A DNA stretch of 64,000 nt from Burkholderia sp. WSM2232. Its GTDB lineage: Bacteria; Pseudomonadota; Gammaproteobacteria; Burkholderiales; Burkholderiaceae. Within the stretch, counting starts at the first letter, position 1, and the number at the start of each line of letters is the position of its first letter. Location: positions 1-64,000 of the forward strand of contig NZ_AWZV01000004.1 of NCBI RefSeq assembly GCF_000472545.1, read 5' to 3'. This document shows, in pieces, positions 1-8,656 of the stretch. Below the pieces are notes generated by a model. It was given only the letters and a program-made list of their open reading frames with translations. It searched no databases and had not been told where the DNA came from. A program made the position numbers and the translations under genes.

Positions 1-2115
1 ATGCTGACCAGTCCCGCTACGTTTAGCAATGGGGTAGGCTGCTATCAGGGCGCGGTGTCGCAAACGGATCCGGCCTACGGGTATGACAAGGCGTGCTGGA
101 TGCGCGCGGTCGCCGCGTCTGCACCGGCACCGGCACCGGCACCGGCACCAGCACCGGCACCGGCACCGGCACCGGCACCGGCACCAGCACCAGCACCAGC
201 ACCAGCACCAGCACCAGCACCAGCACCAGCACCAGCACCAGCACCAGCACCAGCACCAGCACCAGCACCAGCACCCAGCCCGACGCCCACCCCAACTCCT
301 GCACCTGCACCGTCTCCTTCGCCGTCAGCAACCTCGAGCGCTGCGATTTCCTGCGGCGCGCCGACTCAAACCGCGGGCGGCACCGCCAACGGCGTCATTA
401 GCGCCGATACGCCCACCACCGATGGTCTGCGTGTCTTTCCGAACAACACGGCGTTCAAGATTGCCATCACGACGAATGCGCCGGGCGCGGACACGGTGGT
501 CTGGTCGGTGGCGGACTCGAATGGGGCGATCAAGACACAAGGCAGCTTCGCGGTGAATTCAGGGGTACAGACCAGCACGCTGTCGTGCAAGTCGACGTGG
601 GCTGGATACGGCGCGCTGACCGCGACGTTGCGCTCAGCCGGTGGCACGCTGCCGCGAAGTGGTACGCGGCCAACGGGCATCGCAACGTTTGGGGTGCTGC
701 CGGATCTGAATTCGGCGCTGGGCACGGTGACCTATGCGCATCAGGACCAACATCGGTTCGGCATGCAGGGCTTCAACGGCAATATCGCGGCGCTGCACGC
801 GCTCGGCATTTCGTGGACGATCGACGACCGCCAGGTATCTGCGATGGAGCCTAACGGTCCCTACACGTACTCACCCAGTGTGAACGATCTCGATCCGTTC
901 TATAAGGCGAATCCCGATCAGTTGCGCATTGTGCGTCTTGACGGCCTGCCCGCATGGGACTCGAAGACCGGCCAGTACAACGACAGCTATTACGCGCCCG
1001 TCAACATGGCCGAGTTCAAGGACTTCATGGCGAGAGTCGGGACCGACACGAGTTTGATTCGCGCCGCGAACTATCCGAACCAGCAGAAGAACTACTATCA
1101 GGTGACGTGGGAGCCGAGCCTCGGCTGGGCGGACAGCGACGCAAATTTCGTTGCGATGTACAAGGCCGCCTATGAAGGCATTCACTCGACGGATCCGAAC
1201 GCGATCGTGATGGGCACCGGCAATCCTTTCGCCGCGAATTGCGATACCTGCACGACGGGCTACCTGAAGAAGTTCGGCGCACTGGGTCTATGGAATTACA
1301 TCGACGCTGTGTCGACGCATGGCTACTGGAACGCCGGCACCTATCCCGCGCACCCGCCGGAATTGCAGGACTCCGATCCCGATCCGGCGAACCAGGCGAA
1401 TGCGCTCGACAATCAGATGACGCAACTGCGCTCGGTGATGCAGGCAGGCAAGCCGAACATGAAGCTGTTTTTCACGGAAGCGGGTGCCAGCTACGATCCG
1501 GGACTCAGCTATGGTCCCGCGGTTCCGTCGCAGAACCAGTTGTTTGCTCACGCGGCGGTCGGCGTGCGCGCGCACATCATCGTGCTCGGTGGCGGTGCAC
1601 AGGTCACTACGCTGTTCTATGGTCCCGACTATCCGGGCGAAGTGGGATACGGGTCGTTCTTCGATCTGAACAACGCACAGGGTGCGTTTGGTGCGTCGAA
1701 TCTCTCGCCGAAGCCCGAGGCGATGGCATTTGCAACGATGACACGGGTACTGGACGGCACCAACACCCTTGGCCGTGTAAAAGGCACGCCGTCCGGTACG
1801 TTTGCCTACGCGTTCCAGCAACTCGGCAACGGCAAGATCGTGACGGCTGCGTGGACGCATAGCAATGCGCAATGGCCGACGAGCGGCGGCGTGTACAGCC
1901 AGACGTACTCGACAAGCTACACGCTGCAAGTGGATGGCGCGGGCACGTCGGGCAATGTGACAAAAATCGATGGATATGGCAACGTCAGCACGATTCAGTA
2001 TAGCAACGGTGCTGTCACGCTGGCGCTGACCGAAGTGCCGCAGTACATCGTGTCGAACAACGCCACGGTGGCGAAGAATAACTCGACTGTCCCTCTGGGT
2101 TATACGGGACAGTAA
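1..2115 (+). CDS. secreted glycoside hydrolase (clan GH-A-like) with Ala-Pro linker, probably 5' partial
   Basis: The frame is open from the first base of the window. The ATG at base 1 has no visible ribosome site and the first 40 residues (with two Cys) read like the interior of a protein, so the true start is probably outside. Residues about 41-92 are an (Ala-Pro)n linker passing into Ser/Thr-Pro. After this comes a beta-rich stretch (about 115-230) and a TIM-barrel-like region with two candidate catalytic acids: Glu371 in QVTWEP (acid/base position) and Glu493 in FFTEAGASYD (nucleophile position). A beta-sandwich-like tail follows from about 600. This layout is typical of secreted family GH39-like glycosidases that trim exopolysaccharide. 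The substrate is unknown. A glycosyltransferase, a methyltransferase and a second glycosidase lie within 8 kb, suggesting a role in surface polysaccharide turnover (inference). Confidence 0.75.
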   Translation: MLTSPATFSNGVGCYQGAVSQTDPAYGYDKACWMRAVAASAPAPAPAPAPAPAPAPAPAPAPAPAPAPAPAPAPAPAPAPAPAPAPAPAPAPSPTPTPTPAPAPSPSPSATSSAAISCGAPTQTAGGTANGVISADTPTTDGLRVFPNNTAFKIAITTNAPGADTVVWSVADSNGAIKTQGSFAVNSGVQTSTLSCKSTWAGYGALTATLRSAGGTLPRSGTRPTGIATFGVLPDLNSALGTVTYAHQDQHRFGMQGFNGNIAALHALGISWTIDDRQVSAMEPNGPYTYSPSVNDLDPFYKANPDQLRIVRLDGLPAWDSKTGQYNDSYYAPVNMAEFKDFMARVGTDTSLIRAANYPNQQKNYYQVTWEPSLGWADSDANFVAMYKAAYEGIHSTDPNAIVMGTGNPFAANCDTCTTGYLKKFGALGLWNYIDAVSTHGYWNAGTYPAHPPELQDSDPDPANQANALDNQMTQLRSVMQAGKPNMKLFFTEAGASYDPGLSYGPAVPSQNQLFAHAAVGVRAHIIVLGGGAQVTTLFYGPDYPGEVGYGSFFDLNNAQGAFGASNLSPKPEAMAFATMTRVLDGTNTLGRVKGTPSGTFAYAFQQLGNGKIVTAAWTHSNAQWPTSGGVYSQTYSTSYTLQVDGAGTSGNVTKIDGYGNVSTIQYSNGAVTLALTEVPQYIVSNNATVAKNNSTVPLGYTGQ
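121..275 (+). repeat. coding hexanucleotide microsatellite (GCACCR)25
   Basis: Twenty-five perfect 6-bp units run from 121 to 270: four GCACCG, one GCACCA, five GCACCG, then fifteen GCACCA, plus a partial unit. They encode the Ala-Pro linker of the glycosidase. Because the unit is a multiple of three, gain or loss by slippage would change linker length without shifting the frame. The uniform run of GCACCA units looks like a recent expansion. Confidence 0.95.
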
Positions 2116-2133
2116 CGTTAACATCAGGAGGTG

Positions 2134-2170
2134 CCGGTATGCTGTGGCAACAGCGCTAGCAGGATACCGG
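2134..2170. terminator. nested inverted repeat between convergent genes
   Basis: CCGGTAT (2134-2140) pairs with ATACCGG (2164-2170), and inside it GCTGT-GGCA-ACAGC (2141-2154) forms a second hairpin. It lies 19 bp after the glycosidase stop and 15 bp beyond the end of the convergent paiB-like gene, so it may end transcription in both directions. There is no T-run, so the call is tentative. Confidence 0.45.
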
Positions 2171-2184
2171 TCACGTTGTGTTCT

Positions 2185-2817
2185 TCATTGCTTCTGCGCA
2201 GCGCACGCGAGCATCTGATCGCCGATTGGGTTCTCGCGTGCCTTCAGCGCTTCTCCGGCGCCCTGAATATCGCGCGCGTCCTTGTTCTGGCCAAGCTTGC
2301 GCTTGCCAACGAGACGCGTAATGACGATCTCCACGCCGACAATCGCCTTAAGCATGGCGTCGATGTATTCACGAGGCGCGTCTCCCATTTTCCACGGCTG
2401 CGGTAGAGCGGCTTCATGGGTGCGTGTGAGGCGAGCCACTACGCCGCGCACATATTTCTCGTCGTCGCGAATCGTGATACGCCCGTGCGCATGCACCACG
2501 ACGTAATTCCATGTGGGCACCTGCCTGTGCGTTTCGTGCTTGCTCGGATACCAGGTCGGTGAAATGTAGGCATCGCCCGCGTGGAAGACAACAAGTACTT
2601 CGTCGCCGTTAGCAAGGTCCTGCCAAAGCGGATTATTCCGCGCCACATGCGCATGCAGTACGCCGAGTTCGCCTTCGTCCGATGCAAGATCGAACGGGAT
2701 GTGATTCGCGTCGAGGCCGCTGGCGCCGTGAGTAATCAGTGTGCCGAACGGGTGCTGCGCGATCAGCGCATGCAGTTGGTCTGTGCGAGCTTCGGTGAAA
2801 TCGGCCGGTAAGTACAT
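2185..2817 (-). CDS. PaiB-type FMN-binding protein
   Basis: This 210-residue protein matches the FMN-binding PaiB family, first described in Bacillus as a negative regulator of sporulation and protease genes, in size and motifs. It starts MYLPADF. The flavin-binding split-barrel core includes HPFGTLI, HIPFDL, HVARNNPLW, FHAGDAYISPTWYPSK and VPTWNYVVVHAHG. The C-terminal half carries the family's ARLTRTHE and IVGVEI segments. In many Proteobacteria the gene sits beside a MocR-type regulator. None is present here, although MocR-like boxes lie upstream. It is a stand-alone gene facing the glycosidase. The cellular role in Gram-negatives is not established. Confidence 0.9.
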   Translation of the reverse strand: MYLPADFTEARTDQLHALIAQHPFGTLITHGASGLDANHIPFDLASDEGELGVLHAHVARNNPLWQDLANGDEVLVVFHAGDAYISPTWYPSKHETHRQVPTWNYVVVHAHGRITIRDDEKYVRGVVARLTRTHEAALPQPWKMGDAPREYIDAMLKAIVGVEIVITRLVGKRKLGQNKDARDIQGAGEALKARENPIGDQMLACAAQKQ

Positions 2818-2850
2818 GGAGGCTCCGTTAGGTTTCTGCCTGCAGTGTGC

Positions 2851-2902
2851 GCCAAAACAGGCTTATTCTGTAGAGCCAGTCCCCATCACATTTATTGGGC
2901 CA
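2851..2902 (-). promoter_or_regulatory. putative MocR/GntR-like boxes in the paiB-like promoter
   Basis: On the minus strand, TGGCCC-A-ATAAATG (plus 2889-2902) and TGGCTC-N5-AATAAGC (plus 2861-2878) precede the gene, followed by the 11-bp sequence CCAAAACAGGC on the plus strand (2852-2862). The same two elements recur about 190 bp away. TGG-N-C/ATAA boxes resemble sites used by MocR-type regulators, which often neighbour paiB genes. The assignment is inference. Confidence 0.35.
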
Positions 2903-3045
2903 GAACGATGGCGCGAACCGCGTGTGTATGGGACCTTCGCGCGCCTCGCAGAGTCGAGTGCCGCGCTCATGTGGTCGCAAAGCGGGCGAGCTGCTCGCTT
3001 CGATCATGGTCACATGACACCATGCGCGCAAACGTAAAGCCGCGC

Positions 3046-3074
3046 CCCAAAACAGGCGGCATTTATCCGGTCCA
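3046..3074 (-). promoter_or_regulatory. second copy of the CCAAAACAGGC / ATAAATG-TGG box pair
   Basis: CCAAAACAGGC (3047-3057) is followed by CATTTATCCGGTCCA (3060-3074), an imperfect copy of the arrangement at 2851-2902 (CCAAAACAGGC, then CATTTATTGGGCCA). The copy abuts the terminator of the lipoprotein glycosidase. It may be the other half of a divergent regulatory region whose second gene has been lost. Confidence 0.3.
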
Positions 3075-3110
3075 AAAAAATGGCCTCCCGCCGTAACGCA
3101 GCGGGAGGCC
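3073..3110 (-). terminator. Rho-independent terminator of the lipoprotein glycosidase
   Basis: A perfect 10-bp stem (GGCCTCCCGC at 3082-3091 with GCGGGAGGCC at 3101-3110, 9-nt loop) is followed on the minus strand by a run of seven T (plus-strand A at 3074-3080). It lies 32 bp after the stop codon of the gene ending at 3143. Confidence 0.92.
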
Positions 3111-3142
3111 AGATTTGCAGGCAAATGCGAGTGCTCGCCGGA

Positions 3143-4702
3143 TCAGGTGTCCGCGTGGCTCGACGTGAAATTGCTGAAGGCACCATACGGCGGATTCAGT
3201 GCCGTACCGTTCGTCATGATGCCATACGTGTTGTTGCCGCTATCGAGCACGTAGTACATGACGGACTGGATGTTATGCGTCTTACGTGCCGCATAGAACG
3301 AACCCAGTTGCGAGGTAATGTAGTTTGCCCGATAGGTCTGCGTTTGCTCCGGGCCAGTATTCCATTCGGTGATAAAGAACGGCACACCGTATCTGGCCTT
3401 GCAATAGGTGGGCAGATCGATGCCGGGACCCGCGCCGTCCGTACCGATGTTGAAAATGTTGCCATACACCTCGTAGTTGTGCCACGTCGTGATGTCCCAG
3501 CGCACCTTCGGGTAGCCGCCGCTGCCGTCGGGCTGTGTGCCGTCCCACAGCGCGTCTGACGCACCCACATCTGCCACGCAGAAGTTAATGCCGCATTTCG
3601 CGCCGGGCTGAGCTGCCTTCACGCCGTCGATCATCCCGCGCATCGCGCCACGCATGATTGGCCAGTTCGCGTTGTTGAAGTCGAGCGCCTTGGTGCCTGC
3701 GTTGGTCGAATCGATAATGATTGCGCTGTCGCGGGTCAATTCATTGCCGCATTCATAGAACGTCACGCCGTACGGTTTGAGCGTATTCGCGATCGTAAAG
3801 GCCGAGCCGTAACAGGCGTTGTACGCTGCGGATTCGCCTGCGAGCAGTCTGCCGCTGCTGTCGCGAAGGCCCAGGTTGACCAGCACGAGCAGGGTCATGC
3901 CAGCCGACTGGAATGCCTGCGCGAGCTTGACTACGGCATTCAGTTGTGCGGCGTCTCCCGAACAACCGACGCGGTAGCTCGTGCAACCGAGGCCCTTCAG
4001 GATCGAGACAACCTGCGAGGGCGTGTACGTATAGTCAAAGTGCCCGTTTATTCCGAAGAAGCTGCCCGTAGTGGCCGCAACAGGCGTGCGCGGATCGCTG
4101 CATGGCAGCCATTGAGACGCGACCTCCGCGTTGGCGTAGAACTGTCCGCTTGTATTGCGGCAATAGATCTTGCCGCCGTACCACAGCACCAGCGACACGT
4201 TGTAGTTGTTACCAACCACAGCGCCGTTTCGCGAGATGACACCATTCGTGAGCGTCCACACGGCACCCGTCTTGTCGATGATGCTGGACGCGGAGGGCAT
4301 CGTGGTGCCGTCCGGCGAAGTAGTGCCAAGACGCGGATCGCTCGAAGCCTGCCAAGTCGATCCCGTCCACTGGTAGAACTGGTTGCTCGTGTTCTGCACA
4401 TAAATGTTGCCGTTGAAGCACAGCGCGAGAACCACGTTGTAGTTGTTGCCGGCCTTCGCACCGTTGCGATACGCGACGCCGCCCGAAAGGGTCCAGGTCG
4501 CGCCCGCGCCGTCGATCAGTGACGTTGCCGGCGGCATGGCCGTGCCGTTGGCCGAGCCGGTCTTTGCAGTCGCACTGGTCTTTTGAGCACCTGAGGAAGT
4601 CGTCGCGCTTGCTTCTTCCGAGCCGCCGCCACCGCATGCGCTCAACACCACACTACCGCCCAGCGCTGTCAGTGCACCAATAAATTGTCTTCTTTTCAAC
4701 AT
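3143..4702 (-). CDS. lipoprotein glycoside hydrolase (clan GH-A-like) with duplicated N-terminal module
   Basis: This 519-residue protein has a Tat/Sec-like leader (KRRQFIGALTALGGS) and lipobox LSACGGGG, so it is probably a lipoprotein. Residues about 54-125 and 127-203 are two copies of one module (AMPPATSLIDGAGATWTL... / TMPSASSIIDKTGAVWTL..., each with RNG...GNNYNV and a Trp-rich end), perhaps carbohydrate-binding. The catalytic domain follows: Glu321 in YECGNELTRD is the expected acid/base (Asn-Glu pair of clan GH-A) and Glu446 in FFITEWNTG the nucleophile. The ribosome site is weak. The gene ends at a strong terminator and its 5' side faces the glycosyltransferase across 850 bp. A role in exopolysaccharide processing is inferred from context. 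The substrate is unknown. Confidence 0.82.
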   Translation of the reverse strand: MLKRRQFIGALTALGGSVVLSACGGGGSEEASATTSSGAQKTSATAKTGSANGTAMPPATSLIDGAGATWTLSGGVAYRNGAKAGNNYNVVLALCFNGNIYVQNTSNQFYQWTGSTWQASSDPRLGTTSPDGTTMPSASSIIDKTGAVWTLTNGVISRNGAVVGNNYNVSLVLWYGGKIYCRNTSGQFYANAEVASQWLPCSDPRTPVAATTGSFFGINGHFDYTYTPSQVVSILKGLGCTSYRVGCSGDAAQLNAVVKLAQAFQSAGMTLLVLVNLGLRDSSGRLLAGESAAYNACYGSAFTIANTLKPYGVTFYECGNELTRDSAIIIDSTNAGTKALDFNNANWPIMRGAMRGMIDGVKAAQPGAKCGINFCVADVGASDALWDGTQPDGSGGYPKVRWDITTWHNYEVYGNIFNIGTDGAGPGIDLPTYCKARYGVPFFITEWNTGPEQTQTYRANYITSQLGSFYAARKTHNIQSVMYYVLDSGNNTYGIMTNGTALNPPYGAFSNFTSSHADT

Positions 4703-5549
4703 TGTTAGTTATTCCGCTATCCAGAAAGACCCCGAATAAAGTCCAAATGTGGTTCTTATATGGGTTATTGATTTTTGCGAAACCAGAAAACGTTGTTTTT
4801 TATTGGCACTACTGATGATCCAGGAAATCCGAGTGCTGTTCGGGCGTTAAGCTGGGTGTTACAGAAATGGTTAATGCCGCCGGGCTGGGCAAACCGATTC
4901 AACAAGACGCGCGAGCGGGTCAACGCTCGAGCCGACGCTTGCGCCGAGGCTTATTCAGCAGTGGATTTAACTCACTTCGTTGCCAGGACCCGCTCGCCTG
5001 AGCCAGCCTCGCAAGGTTTCATCTGAGGAAAGACGCTCGACTGCGTAAATATTGCGCGTTCCTGATGTGAACGGGGTAGATCTTACCCGGAATGCGAATT
5101 TGCCAAAACGGAAAGTAGTTGTCCTCCGCCAGAAAGCAAGATTGTTTCCGATGCGCTCAGGAACGCCGAAGGAATTCCACTATCTCCTTATGGTATGGGG
5201 ACTGTACGACCCGTAACTTTTCCACTTTGACCCCAAGAACGGCGCGTCATTTTTTCCACTTTGTCGGTGCCTTTGCTTGTGACTCGTCGTTGTGTCCTTG
5301 GCGTTTCTCGTGGGGCCAGTCCACGGTCAGCACTTTCGGACACATGCGAGGTTGCGTCCGGCCGATATTGGCGCATTTTCAGGTGATTTCGGCCATACCT
5401 CGTGGTTTCCCGCATGCTAAGCTGGACTGAAGAATGATGTTTCACATCATTAGATATGCGCAAAGGGGTTATCACTGCGGGATCCGCGATGTTGTGATAA
5501 TGCTTTGGCTTGTTGTTTGCGGTGGTGCTGTTTGACCGGAGATTGTCGA
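4703..5549. other. 850-bp AT-richer intergenic region, divergent promoters, no convincing gene
   Basis: No open frame here has a plausible product or ribosome site. The segment 4720-4810 is AT-rich and probably carries the promoter of the lipoprotein glycosidase. 5430-5549 leads into the glycosyltransferase. The middle carries two copies of TTTTCCACTTTG, described separately, which could be an old IS21-like end. Confidence 0.6.
5218..5263. repeat. two direct copies of TTTTCCACTTTG, possible IS21-like terminal remnant
   Basis: Identical 12-mers lie at 5218-5229 and 5252-5263, 34 bp apart. Repeated TTTTCCACTTT-type motifs occur at the termini of IS21-family elements. No istA or istB sequence is visible nearby, so this would be at most a solo remnant. 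Confidence 0.35.
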
Positions 5550-6668
5550 GTGTCGCAGATTATTAAAGAGGCCCGTGCTGTGCCGGGAAATAAAGAAGAG
5601 AACGGGCTGCGTCCGCGGGTGCTGATGTGTCCTTTTACTAATCCTACCAACCGCTATATAGAGATTCAAAAAGATCTGTACAGGTCCGTCGGCTACGATG
5701 TCGCGCCACTATCGATCAAGGGCTTGCTGAAAGGCGGCTTTGCCGACCTGTTCCGGCCAGAGAATGTACTCGTGTTCCACTGGCTCGAATACCGGCCATT
5801 TAGCCGGCAGAAAGGCACCGCCCGTCTGAGTGTGTTGGGGTGTTTGATTTTCGCCTTCTATTGCGCGCTGATTCTGCTTGCGCGCGCCAAAACGGTGTAC
5901 TTCGTCCACGACCAGGCTGTGCACGACACCGTGGGGTTCAACCGGCGCCTGTCGGTGCGCATCATCGCGTTCGTGCGCCGTATCGCGGATTCTCGCGTCG
6001 TACATGCGCCGGATTTTCAGGCGCCGTTCCGTGCGCAGTACTTGCCTCATCCGTTGTACTGGGATTCGCCAGGCCATCCGCCACACCATGCAAAGGCGCA
6101 ACGGCCTACGCCGCTTTACACGATGCTCGGCGTGATTCGTCCATATAAGCAGATCGATGCGGTACTCGATCTCTGGCCGACCGACTGTAAATTGCGTATC
6201 GCCGGACACGGCACGGACGCTTACCTGGCCACGCTAAACGAAATCATTGCTAGAAGATCGCTGCGAGAAGCAGTGCTCCTCGAGTCCCGCTTCCTCACCG
6301 ACGCCGAGTTTGCACAAAGCATTGCGGACAGCGACGTGCTGATTCTCCCGCACGCGGCCGACTCCATGCTGGTGAGCGGCGCGTTCTTCGAGGCTATTGG
6401 ATTGGTTCCGGTGTTGATCGCCCGCTCGACACCCTTCATGAGGTGGGCAGCAAGAAAGTTCAACAACGTGATTCTTTTCAATGACGTCAGCGAACTCCCC
6501 GAACTCCTGCGAACGGTCAACAGGTCGTGGGAGACGTTTGCCAACAATGCGAGTCATCGCAAGGCGCTCGACGAGTTCGGCTGGAAAGCCTGCTGCCGGC
6601 ATTACGGGCAGTTCCTCGAGGCGGTCGGTGGGCACGCGAACGCGGTCGAAAAACCGGTGGCCGAGTAA
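5550..6668 (+). CDS. GT-B-fold glycosyltransferase
   Basis: The GTG at 5550 is preferred over the upstream in-frame TTG at 5505 because GGAG lies 8 nt before it, giving 372 residues. The sequence has the features of a two-domain GT-B transferase acting on lipid-linked or cell-surface glycans: an N-terminal half with a hydrophobic membrane-associating segment (about residues 95-115, CLIFAFYCALILLA), the linker motif TMLGVIRPYKQIDAVL opening the nucleotide-sugar domain, RIAGHGTDAYL, and the late acidic/hydrophobic run DVLILPHAADSMLVSGAFFEAIG. It resembles exopolysaccharide mannosyl- or glucosyltransferases in outline, but donor and acceptor cannot be named. It converges on an FkbM methyltransferase that may decorate the same glycan. 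Confidence 0.82.
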   Translation: MSQIIKEARAVPGNKEENGLRPRVLMCPFTNPTNRYIEIQKDLYRSVGYDVAPLSIKGLLKGGFADLFRPENVLVFHWLEYRPFSRQKGTARLSVLGCLIFAFYCALILLARAKTVYFVHDQAVHDTVGFNRRLSVRIIAFVRRIADSRVVHAPDFQAPFRAQYLPHPLYWDSPGHPPHHAKAQRPTPLYTMLGVIRPYKQIDAVLDLWPTDCKLRIAGHGTDAYLATLNEIIARRSLREAVLLESRFLTDAEFAQSIADSDVLILPHAADSMLVSGAFFEAIGLVPVLIARSTPFMRWAARKFNNVILFNDVSELPELLRTVNRSWETFANNASHRKALDEFGWKACCRHYGQFLEAVGGHANAVEKPVAE

Positions 6669-6762
6669 GTCCGCCTTTATTTGCAGCGCTTGGGGACCGC
6701 GGTGCGACTGACTCGACCTCGCTCTATGAGCGCCAGCACTGTTGGCAGCAATCTCCGTCCTC

Positions 6763-7749
6763 TTACTCCGCGCGCGCCGGCGTCCTTGTGGCGAAGATAT
6801 CCACGTATTTCTGTGGGTTGTCACGCCACTGCGTGATTGTGCCGCGCAAGCGCGCCGTGATTTCGGTGATTGACTCCGTGACGGCTTGCCTTCCGGCATT
6901 CGCGTCGGTTTCTTCAACCCGCCCGTGGGTGAAGTGCGCTTCGAGAAACTGCAGCACGACGTTGGGATCGCCGCCGAGCCGCGCCATATGATAGGGCGAC
7001 CATTCGATCAGAATGGCATCGGCTCTCGCGAGCGTATTGCGGCCACCCGCGATGACGTAGGGCTCGGCGCCTTGCGTGTCGATTTTCGCAAACACGGGCC
7101 CAGTCAGTTGCATTGGCACGTCGTCCAGCCTCATGCAGCGCACTTCAATAATCTTGCGCCCCATTTCGTTCTGCTTTGCCGGAAGACGGGTTTCAATGTG
7201 AAGGCGATGGTCACCCAGATTGCCGTCGGCAATTTCAAAAGGCAATACTTCCTCGCGCTCGTGGAGCGCGAGCTGGAAGGTCTCTATATTGCGTGACGGA
7301 CAGTTTTCAGCAATGTTGCGCAGCAGGTTTCGATAATTGGTCGGTTCCGGCTCGAACGCGTAGCACTTCACTCGCTCGTTGTGCTGCGCAATGGGAATGG
7401 TCGTCATGCCAATATTCGCGCCGATGTCGAGGTACGTTCCCCCCGAATCGCCGAAGAACGTTGTCAGCTTCTCTGCCAGCTCTGGCGCCCAGCGTCCGGT
7501 CTCGGCATATTTCCGCAGAATGCTCAGGTCGTTGGAGCTACTAACCATCGTGCCGTATTGACCCTCAGCCGAAAAACGCACGACGTTCAGCTTGTGCGAC
7601 AGGCTGGAGAGGTAAAGATAGCCATACTCCTTCGCCAGCGCGCTGTCCTCGAGGAGTGACTTCGCCATGACGTGCCGCAGTCTCAGGGGCAGCATCGAAG
7701 TCACGGCGCCTGTTGCGCAGAGTATGAGTTTCTTCATGAGAAAGAGCAT
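6763..7749 (-). CDS. FkbM-family SAM-dependent methyltransferase
   Basis: This 328-residue protein carries the FkbM core: SAM motif I TYLDIGANIGMT (about 105-117), CYAFEPEPTNYRNLLRNI (motif II and the helix typical of the family), LGDHRL, KIDTQGAEPYVIAGG (post-motif with acidic residue) and ILIEWSPYHM. FkbM enzymes O-methylate sugars or polyketides. Next to a glycosyltransferase the target is probably a sugar of an exported glycan (inference). The start at 7749 lacks a strong ribosome site. An ATG four codons in (7737) is equally possible. A hydrophobic first 20 residues may associate with the membrane. Confidence 0.88.
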   Translation of the reverse strand: MLFLMKKLILCATGAVTSMLPLRLRHVMAKSLLEDSALAKEYGYLYLSSLSHKLNVVRFSAEGQYGTMVSSSNDLSILRKYAETGRWAPELAEKLTTFFGDSGGTYLDIGANIGMTTIPIAQHNERVKCYAFEPEPTNYRNLLRNIAENCPSRNIETFQLALHEREEVLPFEIADGNLGDHRLHIETRLPAKQNEMGRKIIEVRCMRLDDVPMQLTGPVFAKIDTQGAEPYVIAGGRNTLARADAILIEWSPYHMARLGGDPNVVLQFLEAHFTHGRVEETDANAGRQAVTESITEITARLRGTITQWRDNPQKYVDIFATRTPARAE

Positions 7750-8106
7750 ACCGCAGCGCTATTTCACCGTGAGTGTCACGTCTCCGCGCTTTCGGCAAAG
7801 GCATCAACGAAATCGGCCATTGCTTGCCGGGCGCCAGCTCCCGCTCCGGCATTCCGGCGCGTATCGCCTTCGGTCGAACGCGTGGCGATCGTGGCATTTC
7901 CATGAGGCGCCGGTTATTGCCTTTCAGTCCACATTGAAGTGTTCTACGCAGACTTCCAGCGATTGTGCTAGTCGCAACGCGCGTTTAGTTTAATTGGTGC
8001 CTTAAGGACAACACCGTGGTCCCTTTTGTAGGTCTACCGCACCAAACGGCGTCCGCCTACCATGACTTCGTGCCGCGCAAATTCAAGCGTTCATCAGGAG
8101 AAGTCA
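7750..8106. other. intergenic region between divergent FkbM and AhpD-like genes
   Basis: Nothing gene-like is supported. The stretch 7970-8010 (TTTAGTTTAATTGG and flanks) is the only AT-rich block and is a plausible promoter for the AhpD-like gene. Confidence 0.5.
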
Positions 8107-8586
8107 ATGACTCAGCGTATCAATTACATCCGGCAGTCGCCCGAACTGTTCAAGAAACTGCTCGAACTCAGCAATCAACTGAAGGAGAGCGCAGTTGAAG
8201 AATCGATTCGCGACCTCGTGTCGATCCGGGCGTCGCAAATCAACGGCTGTGCCTTCTGTGTCGACATGCATGTCAAGGAAGCCCGCATACACGGGGAGCG
8301 GGAGTTGCGTCTGCATCACATCGCGATCTGGCGCGAGTCAACGCTGTTCGCGTCGCGCGAGCGTGCAGCACTCGCATGGACGGAAGCGTTGACGAAGCTC
8401 GGCGGGCACGGCGTGCCCGACGACATCTACGAAAGCGTGCGTACTCAGTTTTCCGAAAAAGAACTGTCCGATCTCACATATGAGGTCATGGCTATCAACG
8501 CCTGGAACCGCGCGAACGTTGCATTCCGCACGGTGCCCGGTTCAGCCGACAAGGCATTTGGCCTCGACAAGGCGAATCTCGCCTGA
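8107..8586 (+). CDS. AhpD-like carboxymuconolactone decarboxylase-family protein
   Basis: The ATG at 8107 follows CAGGAGAAGTCA and gives 159 residues. The AhpD-core signature is intact: Cys48-Ala-Phe-Cys51 with His55 (CAFCVDMH), preceded by the helix RDLVSIRASQINGC. Proteins of this type are all-helical and act as thiol peroxidase or alkylhydroperoxide reductase partners using the CxxC. The C-terminal helix LTYEVMAINAWNRANV is typical. The next gene, 70 bp on in the same direction, encodes an exported cupin, so the two may be co-transcribed as an oxidative-stress or detoxification pair. Confidence 0.9.
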   Translation: MTQRINYIRQSPELFKKLLELSNQLKESAVEESIRDLVSIRASQINGCAFCVDMHVKEARIHGERELRLHHIAIWRESTLFASRERAALAWTEALTKLGGHGVPDDIYESVRTQFSEKELSDLTYEVMAINAWNRANVAFRTVPGSADKAFGLDKANLA

Positions 8587-8656
8587 GCCGTCGAGTTGCG
8601 CTGTTCTTCTTCGAGCTACGTCCCGCGCATGCGGGCCGCGTTATTGGAGGCACATC

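Noticed and set aside
1..3. ATG at base 1 as the real start of the first gene
   Set aside because: No ribosome site can be seen at the window edge and the N-terminus lacks a signal peptide, so the gene probably begins upstream.
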